Shown here: positions 58,097 to 64,000 of the stretch, in pieces
Numbering within the stretch: the first letter of the stretch is position 1
Layout of the letters: each line of letters starts with the position of its first letter
NCBI RefSeq assembly: GCF_008386395.1
Contig: NZ_CP043761.1
Span: 3,162,001 to 3,226,000, forward strand
DNA length: 64,000 nucleotides
Source of the DNA: Paenibacillus sp. 37
GTDB taxonomy: Bacteria; Bacillota; Bacilli; Paenibacillales; Paenibacillaceae
Direction: 5' to 3'
Notes under the pieces: generated by a model
What the model saw: the letters and a program-made list of their open reading frames with translations, nothing else
Told to the model about the DNA's origin: nothing
The model's database searches: none
Made by a program: the position numbers and the translations under genes

Positions 58097-58399
58097 ATGG
58101 ACTTTATGAAGACAGTGACAGGCCGATTTAGAATTGCGGGCATATGGGAGGGTGTATCCTTACTTCTGTTGATTTTTATTGCTATGCCTCTGAAATACTT
58201 TGCAGATATTTCTTCTGCTGTAGCCATAATGGGCATGATTCATGGTATTTTGTTTCCTTTGTACCTTATTGCGCTAGTGCATTTGGCTGTGGTCAAAAAG
58301 TGGAAGATCACGCGCTGGTTAATGGGTGGTCTCGCCGGTCTATTGCCGTTTGGAACTTTTGTATTTGAATCTTATCTTCGGAAGAGAGATTGGAAATAA
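58097..58399 (+). CDS. DUF3817 membrane protein (YdzA-like)
   Basis: This is a membrane protein of about 100 aa with three hydrophobic segments. The first starts after RIAGIWEGVSLLLLIFIAMPLK, the middle one includes the conserved GMIHGILFPLY, and the last ends before YLRKRDWK. These features mark the DUF3817 family, whose function is unknown. GGGAAAGGTG precedes two ATGs (58097 and 58106); the choice is uncertain. A terminator follows. Confidence 0.82.
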   Translation: MDFMKTVTGRFRIAGIWEGVSLLLLIFIAMPLKYFADISSAVAIMGMIHGILFPLYLIALVHLAVVKKWKITRWLMGGLAGLLPFGTFVFESYLRKRDWK

Positions 58400-58421
58400 A
58401 AATCAATATGACTAAATGAAA

Positions 58422-58468
58422 GCAGGCGACTAATTCAGATGTTATCCGAATTGTCGCCTGCTGGTTTC
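58422..58468. terminator. Inverted repeat after the DUF3817 gene
   Basis: The arms GCAGGCGAC-AATTC / GAATT-GTCGCCTGC have an 11-nt loop. The T tail is moderate on both strands. It lies between convergent genes. Confidence 0.75.
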
Positions 58469-58478
58469 TGTACAAGTG

Positions 58479-58616
58479 CTACTTTACTGTACCCTGTTGA
58501 CGATCGGATAACAGGCTTACTCCAATATCGCCAGAAGCATCCGATACAGGTGCATACGCCGAGAAGGAAGTAACAACAACCAGGGCAGTGAACAGAAATA
58601 AGAATGATTTTTTCAT
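58479..58616 (-). CDS. Small secreted peptide (45 aa)
   Basis: This 45-aa precursor has a clear signal peptide (MKKSFLFLFTALVVV, then an Ala cleavage site at about AYA) and leaves a short tail ending SDRQQGTVK. AAAGAGGTTATGG precedes the ATG at 58616. Its size and layout resemble Phr-type signalling peptide precursors, which are matured to a C-terminal pentapeptide such as ERGMT, but no Rap phosphatase gene is adjacent and the sequence match is weak. It could equally be an unrelated secreted peptide. Confidence 0.6.
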   Translation of the reverse strand: MKKSFLFLFTALVVVTSFSAYAPVSDASGDIGVSLLSDRQQGTVK

Positions 58617-58734
58617 ACCATAACCTCTTTCATATGGGGATATATTCCATTTGATTTTAACGCACATAGACTATACTTGAAAAGTAAAAGTTTAAATGAG
58701 CAAGCTATTGATTGACTGAAAGGGTTGAGCTTCT

Positions 58735-59079
58735 ATGAAAGATATTCATGAGTTAACATCCATAGAAATGGTTGAAGAAACTATTCAACAACATGAATTG
58801 GTTTTTTTGTATGTATCTCGGCCAGAGTGCAGCGTGTGCCACGCTTTACTTCCTAAGATCAGGACGTTGCTTGAACCTTATCCATCGATATACCTGGGTC
58901 ACATTAATGCTAATGAAGTGGAAGAGGTTGCGTCCAAGTTTCTTATTTTTACCGTTCCAACAATGATCATGCTTGTGGAGCAGAAGGAATATATTCGAGC
59001 GGATCGTTTTGTTCGCTTGGAACGACTGGAAGAGCAGCTGCAACAGATTCACTCCATGTATGTCCAGGATGAGGAATAG
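58735..59079 (+). CDS. Thioredoxin-family protein with CxxC
   Basis: This is a 114-aa cytosolic thioredoxin fold. The redox motif CSVC lies near residue 32 after SRPE, and the cis-Pro is in FTVPTMI. No signal peptide is seen. It differs from the housekeeping WCGPC thioredoxin and is close to the YtpP/TrxA-like group, with a possible role in thiol repair. AAAGGGTTGAG precedes the ATG. A terminator follows directly. Confidence 0.88.
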   Translation: MKDIHELTSIEMVEETIQQHELVFLYVSRPECSVCHALLPKIRTLLEPYPSIYLGHINANEVEEVASKFLIFTVPTMIMLVEQKEYIRADRFVRLERLEEQLQQIHSMYVQDEE

Positions 59080-59101
59080 AAAGATAAAACTACAGGAACG
59101 G

Positions 59102-59126
59102 CGGCTCATACATGAGCCGTTTTTTT
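59102..59126 (+). terminator. Terminator of the thioredoxin-family gene
   Basis: The perfect 8-bp stem CGGCTCAT/ATGAGCCG is followed by seven T. Confidence 0.9.
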
Positions 59127-59194
59127 GCGCCCGCAGTGGCGTATAGCTATGAATAAAGTGCATGATGCCTGAGCTCGCAAATTAAAGTGTTGCC

Positions 59195-59242
59195 ATGAAA
59201 ACGGTTTTATGATAATTTAAACATTATAAAAACGTTTTTATA
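59195..59242 (+). promoter_or_regulatory. LacI operators before the second LacI gene
   Basis: The perfect 18-bp palindrome TATAAAAACGTTTTTATA (59225-59242) lies 17 bases before the start codon, and a related site ATGAAAACGGTTTTAT (59195-59210) lies 30 bases upstream. The same palindrome stands before the transporter operon at 60351. Confidence 0.8.
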
Positions 59243-59259
59243 GTAAAGGAACAAAACTT

Positions 59260-60282
59260 ATGGCAAAGATAACGATTAAAGATGTAGCAAGGGAAGCAGG
59301 CGTATCCATCTCTACAGTCTCCAATGCTTTAAATGGTGTGGATGTCTTGAACCCGGAGACAAAATCACATGTTCTCAAGGTGGCAGAGCGTTTAAATTAT
59401 GTGCCTAATCTGAACGGCAAGCTTTTGAAGTCCGGTCAAACCAAAATGCTCGGTTTTTTCACTACAAGTGTATCGGGTCCGTATTTCTATAAGCTGGTCG
59501 AGTCGATGTCTCGCGAATGTGATCGTCTTGGGTATGGTTTGAATGTATTTGTGACCAAGGATAAACACGTTATTATGAGTAATATTCTGGGTCGGCGGGT
59601 AGATGGTGTCATTATCTACGAAGAGCTTCGGATCGATGAGCAAGATATTATCGCCATGGAGAAAGACAAGATCAAGGCAGTTTTTCTGGATCGGGTCTAT
59701 CAGAGTGATACGATGGGAAGTGTTATTTTCGACTCGTATGTTGCGTCTTATGAAGCAACCAAGTATTTAATTGGACTGGGGCACAAGAAAATTGCTTATA
59801 TTTCGGGTGTGGATACGATGTTTGACAGTGTGCAGCGTAGAGACGGCTATCTGGCTGCCTTGCGTGAATACCAGCTTCCAATTGATGAAGATTACATTAT
59901 TCAAGGGTATTTTGAGGAGGACAGCACGTATAGTGCGATAAAATCTTTTCTTCATTTGCACCCCGGCAAGCGGCCTGATGCATTTCTTGCAGGGAATGAC
60001 TTGAGTGCAATTGGCTGTATGCATGCGTTGAAGTCTGAGGGTTTTGAAGTACCTCAAGACGTTAGCGTTGTGGGTTTTGACGATATTGATATCGCACAGT
60101 ATTTTTCTCCACCGCTCACAACGGTAAGAAATCAAATTGCAAGACAGGGTATCCTGGCAATTAATCAACTGGTGGGTATGATCAAGGAGAATGAACAAGG
60201 GTCTGCGCAAAAATTGGCGGGTGAGTTGGTGGTGAGAGGTTCAAGCCATGTGAAGATCGACCGCAAAGACTACCGTACGTAA
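59260..60282 (+). CDS. LacI-family regulator of the downstream sugar ABC importer
   Basis: This 340-aa repressor has an N-terminal helix-turn-helix (IKDVAREAGVSISTVSNALNG) with hinge (LNYVPNLNGKLL) and a sugar-binding domain ending around VGFDDIDIAQYF. AAAGGAAC lies before the ATG. Palindromes upstream suggest autoregulation, and an identical operator before the permease genes ties it to their control. It reads in the same direction with 120 bases in between. Confidence 0.94.
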   Translation: MAKITIKDVAREAGVSISTVSNALNGVDVLNPETKSHVLKVAERLNYVPNLNGKLLKSGQTKMLGFFTTSVSGPYFYKLVESMSRECDRLGYGLNVFVTKDKHVIMSNILGRRVDGVIIYEELRIDEQDIIAMEKDKIKAVFLDRVYQSDTMGSVIFDSYVASYEATKYLIGLGHKKIAYISGVDTMFDSVQRRDGYLAALREYQLPIDEDYIIQGYFEEDSTYSAIKSFLHLHPGKRPDAFLAGNDLSAIGCMHALKSEGFEVPQDVSVVGFDDIDIAQYFSPPLTTVRNQIARQGILAINQLVGMIKENEQGSAQKLAGELVVRGSSHVKIDRKDYRT

Positions 60283-60350
60283 GTTGATTCAGCGTCTTCT
60301 CCGGTCTTTTTTTACATAAATATAAATAAAGGGGTTTTTTATGTCGAAAA

Positions 60351-60366
60351 ATAAAAACGTTTTTAT
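60351..60366 (+). promoter_or_regulatory. LacI operator of the sugar ABC importer operon
   Basis: ATAAAAACGTTTTTAT is a perfect 16-bp palindrome identical to the core of the site at 59225-59242. It lies 36 bases before the GTG start of the first permease. Confidence 0.8.
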
Positions 60367-60401
60367 AAACATGCATACATGATGGAGGGGAGTAAAAAAA
60401 C

Positions 60402-61391
60402 GTGGATAAATTAGCCGTAGAGACATCAACCGGTAAAAATGCGATCAGTCCCAATGGGAAGAAACCCATCGGACAACGGATTAAAGAATTCATAGTCGAT
60501 TATCGGAGACAATGGGAGATTCAATCGATGATTATCCCGGGCATTATCTTTATGATTATTTTTTGTTACATCCCGATTTACGGTTTAACAATTGCCTTCA
60601 AAAATTACACGGTCATTGATACGCTGGCAACCGCTCCTTGGGTAGGGCTTGATAATTTCAGAATCATTTTATCAGATAAATACTTCTGGGATGCAGTCGT
60701 GAATACGCTGGGGATCAGTTTTTTGAAATTAGGTATCGGGTTTGTCATTCCCATCATTCTCGCGATCATGATCTACGAGTTAAACAGCGGACGATTCAAG
60801 AAGTTTGTGCAAACGGTTTCATATTTACCTCACTTTTTGTCCTGGATTGTACTTGGGGGAATGCTGATCACCTGGTTTTCAACAACGGGGTTATTTAATC
60901 AGTTGTTACTTAGCCTGGGAGTGATCTCGCAACCGCAGAACATCTTGCTGGATGCAGGCAAGTACTGGTGGATTGCTACGTTGTCGGATATCTGGAAAGA
61001 AGCAGGTTGGGGAACGATTCTGTATCTGGCCATTATGGCGAAGATTGATCCTACGTATTATGAAGCAGCTAAAATCGATGGTGCAAGCCGTCTGAGACAG
61101 ATCTGGAATATCACATTGCCTAATATGAGATCCATTATCAGCCTAAATCTGATTCTAACTGTAAGCGGTTTATTGGGGTCGAATCTGGATCAGACCCTGG
61201 TTCTCATGAACTCCCAGAACCGTGACAAAGCGGAAGTCATCAATTCGTACGTCTATCGTATGGGGATGTCACAGGGTGACTTTTCATATGCAACGGCCGT
61301 TGGCTTGGGTGTCTCAATCATCTCTGTCATTCTACTCGTCACGGCAAACAAAATCACAAGCAAATTAAACGATAATCAATCTGTGTTGTAG
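60402..61391 (+). CDS. Sugar ABC transporter permease, LplB family
   Basis: This is a 329-aa permease with six hydrophobic segments (first at IMIIFCYIPIYGLTIAFKNY) and a longer cytosolic N-terminus than its counterpart at 43793. The EAA loop reads YEAAKIDGASRLRQIWNITLPN. GGAGGGGAG precedes the GTG at 60402. It is the first gene of a three-gene importer under LacI control, with no ATPase gene seen. Confidence 0.93.
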   Translation: MDKLAVETSTGKNAISPNGKKPIGQRIKEFIVDYRRQWEIQSMIIPGIIFMIIFCYIPIYGLTIAFKNYTVIDTLATAPWVGLDNFRIILSDKYFWDAVVNTLGISFLKLGIGFVIPIILAIMIYELNSGRFKKFVQTVSYLPHFLSWIVLGGMLITWFSTTGLFNQLLLSLGVISQPQNILLDAGKYWWIATLSDIWKEAGWGTILYLAIMAKIDPTYYEAAKIDGASRLRQIWNITLPNMRSIISLNLILTVSGLLGSNLDQTLVLMNSQNRDKAEVINSYVYRMGMSQGDFSYATAVGLGVSIISVILLVTANKITSKLNDNQSVL

Positions 61392-61406
61392 AAGGAGGCA
61401 TCCCGC

Positions 61407-62294
61407 GTGAATGGAAAGGTGGCAAAAGAAGATCTCGATAGTCGGATCTTTGATACCTTAAATATGATTTTGTTAATCATCTGTACGATCGTTATCCTGG
61501 TTCCACTCTGGAATGTCATTATCTCTTCCTTTAGCTCAGGCAAAGCGTTGGCGGAAGGTGGATTCATCTTCTGGTCACCGGAATTCTCGCTGGAGAATTA
61601 CAGAGCAGTATTCAACGATCAGGGCATATGGCAGGCCTTCTTCATATCGGTGTCCAAAACAACGATTGGTGTTGTTACACATGTGTTCTTCTGTGCCATG
61701 GTTGGTTACGGTCTGAGCAAAAAGTACATAAGAGGCCGTAAATTATATGTTGCCATGGGGGTCATCACAATGTTCTTCTCCGGTGGCATGATCCCAACAT
61801 ATCTGTTAATCAAATCACTTGGATTATTAAACAGCTTCTGGGTATACATTATTCCGGCGTTATTCAGCTTCTATGATGTTGTGATTCTGATGAATTTCTT
61901 CCGGAATGTCCCGGATTCGCTGGAAGAATCGGCCAAGATTGACGGCGCAGGGGATTGGCATATTTTCCTGAAAATCTTCATTCCACTCTCCATGCCGGCT
62001 ATGGCTACGATTGCGCTATTTAATGGGGTGGGGCAATGGAACGACTTCATGACAACCAAGTTGTACATTACCGATCAGTCACTGTATCCACTCCAGATGA
62101 TGCTGTATGAGATTATCGTTCAGTCCCAGACCCAATCCATGCAAAATGTTGGGGGTTCGGCCGTGATTGAAACAACGACCAAAGGCGTACAGTTGGCCAC
62201 CATTGTCATTACAACACTACCTATTGTACTGATCTATCCCATCGTTCAGAGATACTTTATCTCGGGAATGATGCTGGGTGCGGTCAAGGAATAG
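61407..62294 (+). CDS. Sugar ABC transporter permease, YtcP/LplC family
   Basis: This second permease has 295 aa and six hydrophobic segments. The EAA loop reads LEESAKIDGAGDWHIFLKIFIPL, and the end QRYFISGMMLGAVKE is typical of the group. AAGGAGG precedes the GTG at 61407, 15 bases after the first permease. It pairs with it to form the channel. Confidence 0.93.
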   Translation: MNGKVAKEDLDSRIFDTLNMILLIICTIVILVPLWNVIISSFSSGKALAEGGFIFWSPEFSLENYRAVFNDQGIWQAFFISVSKTTIGVVTHVFFCAMVGYGLSKKYIRGRKLYVAMGVITMFFSGGMIPTYLLIKSLGLLNSFWVYIIPALFSFYDVVILMNFFRNVPDSLEESAKIDGAGDWHIFLKIFIPLSMPAMATIALFNGVGQWNDFMTTKLYITDQSLYPLQMMLYEIIVQSQTQSMQNVGGSAVIETTTKGVQLATIVITTLPIVLIYPIVQRYFISGMMLGAVKE

Positions 62295-62331
62295 AAGAAA
62301 CCAATACCCCAATATGAGGAGGAACAAAAAC

Positions 62332-63975
62332 ATGTTGAAGTTGAACAAAGCATCAGGAAAAAAGGGGATTAAATTGTTCGCGACATTGCTTGCAGCAGTG
62401 ATGATGATAACGGGTTGTAGCGGTGGATCTGGAGGCTCCAGTGAAGGCAACTGGGTGTCCATTGAAGATCGTTATACGGTAGACCCGGAAAAGCCAGCTT
62501 GGCAGTTGGATAAAAAAGAAGAAGCTACAGACCTGACGTGGTACGTCAATGCTGACTGGTGGAACACCGATTTTGGCAAGGACATTGTCACGAAGAAAAT
62601 TAAAGAGGATCTGAACATCAATATTAAATTTATCACGGGTGATGATACCAAGTTAAACACCTTTTTCGCCGGCGGAGATATGCCTGACCTGCTAACCGTA
62701 TTTGACTCCAATTCTCCAGTGGTACAAAAAGCCGCTACCTGGGCTATGCCGCTGAACGATCTGGCGGAGAAATATGATCCTTATTTCAATAAAGTTGCGG
62801 CTGCCGATACATTGAACTGGTTCCAATTGGCGGATGGCAAAACCTATGGTTACCCGAACTATTCCAATACACAAGAGGATTATGATAGCGGTAACATTCC
62901 TGCAAAAACGGCATTTATCATTCGTAAGGATGTGTACGAAGCTTTGGGTAGTCCGGTCATTGGAACGCCAGAAGAATTCCAGAGTGTGATGAAACGAATT
63001 AAGCAAGAGTTTCCTGCGCTGATTCCGTTTGGATTCAACTCCATTGGTGAAGGAACAGGTTCACTCGGGGATACATTGCAAGATTTCATCGGCGTCCCGC
63101 TGGAGACCGAATCGGGAGAATTCTACGATCGTAATCTGGATGAAGATTACCTCACGTGGTTGAAGACATTGAACACCGTGTACAGAGATGGCAATATCAG
63201 TGATGACAGTTTTGCTGATGATGGAACGGCTTTTGAGGAAAAAGTAAAGTCTGGTAAATACGCGACCATGCTGCTTGACGGTACACCTCAACAAGGAGGA
63301 AACCTGCAAATTTACATGAGTGCCAACCCGGGCAAAGAATATATTGCAATTGATGGTCCGCAGAGCACCAAAGACAATGCCCCGACATTGAATCAATCCG
63401 GGATAACCGGGTGGATGATCAATTACATCTCCAAGGATTGTAAAGATCCGGCCAAGGCCATTCAGATATTCACATACTTATTAAGTGAAGAAGGACAGAC
63501 ACTTATGAATTACGGGATCGAAGGGGAGACCTTCCAAACCAAAGCCGACGGTAGTGTAGAATTACTGCCAGCAGTGAAAGACATGCAACTGAATAACGCA
63601 GATCAATTCAAAAAGGATTATCGGATGGGTGAGTTTATGTTCTTCGGCCATGATCGTCACAAAGCACTCAGTGCAGATGCTTTTCCGGAAGCGATTAAAC
63701 AGATGCAGGAGTGGGGCAAAGGCAAGCTGAAACCACACTTCATTCTGGAGAATATTAGCCCAGATCAAGGTACACCTGAAGCTCGTGCGTTGTCAGCTAT
63801 CAATACGAAATGGAATACGACACTGGTCAGCATGGTGCGGTCCAAGGATGCTGCCTCTTATGACAATGCATTGGCTTCTTACAAGTCATTTTTAGGTGAG
63901 AACCGTTGGGAAGAGATTGTGAAGGTACGCAGTGAAAAGATGAAATTGAACAAAGACAAACTAGGCATTCAATAA
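62332..63975 (+). CDS. Extracellular sugar-binding lipoprotein of the second importer
   Basis: This is a 547-aa lipoprotein of the LplA/YtcQ-type size class. A basic start, a hydrophobic stretch and the lipobox ITGCSGG are seen. The mature part starts with a Gly/Ser linker, followed by a two-lobed binding fold. GAGGAGGAAC precedes the ATG at 62332; upstream in-frame codons overlap the permease and are not part of it. A Shine-Dalgarno sequence of a further gene stands right at the window's end. Confidence 0.92.
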   Translation: MLKLNKASGKKGIKLFATLLAAVMMITGCSGGSGGSSEGNWVSIEDRYTVDPEKPAWQLDKKEEATDLTWYVNADWWNTDFGKDIVTKKIKEDLNINIKFITGDDTKLNTFFAGGDMPDLLTVFDSNSPVVQKAATWAMPLNDLAEKYDPYFNKVAAADTLNWFQLADGKTYGYPNYSNTQEDYDSGNIPAKTAFIIRKDVYEALGSPVIGTPEEFQSVMKRIKQEFPALIPFGFNSIGEGTGSLGDTLQDFIGVPLETESGEFYDRNLDEDYLTWLKTLNTVYRDGNISDDSFADDGTAFEEKVKSGKYATMLLDGTPQQGGNLQIYMSANPGKEYIAIDGPQSTKDNAPTLNQSGITGWMINYISKDCKDPAKAIQIFTYLLSEEGQTLMNYGIEGETFQTKADGSVELLPAVKDMQLNNADQFKKDYRMGEFMFFGHDRHKALSADAFPEAIKQMQEWGKGKLKPHFILENISPDQGTPEARALSAINTKWNTTLVSMVRSKDAASYDNALASYKSFLGENRWEEIVKVRSEKMKLNKDKLGIQ

Positions 63976-63992
63976 TAGAAAAATGAAATATG

Positions 63993-63998
63993 AAGGAG
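63993..63998 (+). promoter_or_regulatory. Ribosome binding site of the next gene, beyond the window
   Basis: AAGGAG stands 17 bases after the binding-protein stop with no terminator, so the operon continues past the window. A glycoside hydrolase is a common fourth gene, but nothing of it is visible. Confidence 0.6.
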
Positions 63999-64000
63999 AA

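Overview
The window looks like chromosomal DNA of a Gram-positive, low-to-mid GC, spore-forming Bacillales, most probably Paenibacillus. The reasons are strong AAGGAGG-type ribosome binding sites with frequent GTG/TTG starts, LplB/YtcP-type sugar ABC transporters with YesM/YesN-type two-component regulators, collagen-like G-x-T surface proteins, and a large set of plant-polysaccharide genes. The genus is inferred from gene content only. There is no rRNA, tRNA, CRISPR array, phage module or transposase. The first gene (asd) is cut by the window start, and the last operon runs off the end.

Layout. 1-12.3 kb: end of asd; a divergent MerR regulator/aldo-keto reductase pair; a BASS-type transporter; a small lipoprotein; an SDR dehydrogenase; an unlisted-size zinc-ribbon protein; a TauE/SafE transporter; an unusually long (793 aa) prenyl synthase; and a multi-PAS hybrid histidine kinase. 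12.3-20.8 kb: an SgrR-type regulator and MFS transporter separated by a 214-bp palindromic repeat; a broken small gene; a heterodimeric ABC exporter; and heme o synthase. 21.2-28 kb: a thioredoxin-reductase-like flavoprotein; a self-sufficient CYP102-type P450 with a readable promoter, operator and leader ORF; a decayed small secreted-protein gene; and a collagen-like/beta-helix surface protein. 28-34.7 kb: a LmrA/LmrB-like TetR-MFS pair, a kinase-like protein, two hydrolases, and a LysE exporter with a divergent XRE-cupin regulator.

34.7-51 kb is a carbohydrate region: a secreted GH43 endo-arabinanase and a GH51 arabinofuranosidase sharing LamG and Ig-like modules, KtrAB potassium uptake, and an ABC sugar importer (two permeases, substrate-binding lipoprotein) with its own sensor kinase and AraC-type response regulator. 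CcpA (cre)-like sites lie before the arabinanase and the binding-protein gene. 51-64 kb: two small unknown proteins, a TrmB regulator with an MFS transporter, two maltose-acetyltransferase-like enzymes, a GH1 6-phospho-beta-glucosidase with a divergent LacI regulator, a thioredoxin-like protein, a small secreted peptide, and a second LacI-controlled sugar ABC importer in which the regulator and the transporter carry the same palindromic operator.

Both sugar importers lack an ATPase gene, as is usual when a shared MsmX-type ATPase serves several systems. No obviously new multi-gene system stands out. The most interesting items are the two-domain prenyl synthase, the control region of the CYP102 gene, the palindromic repeat element, and several very small genes.
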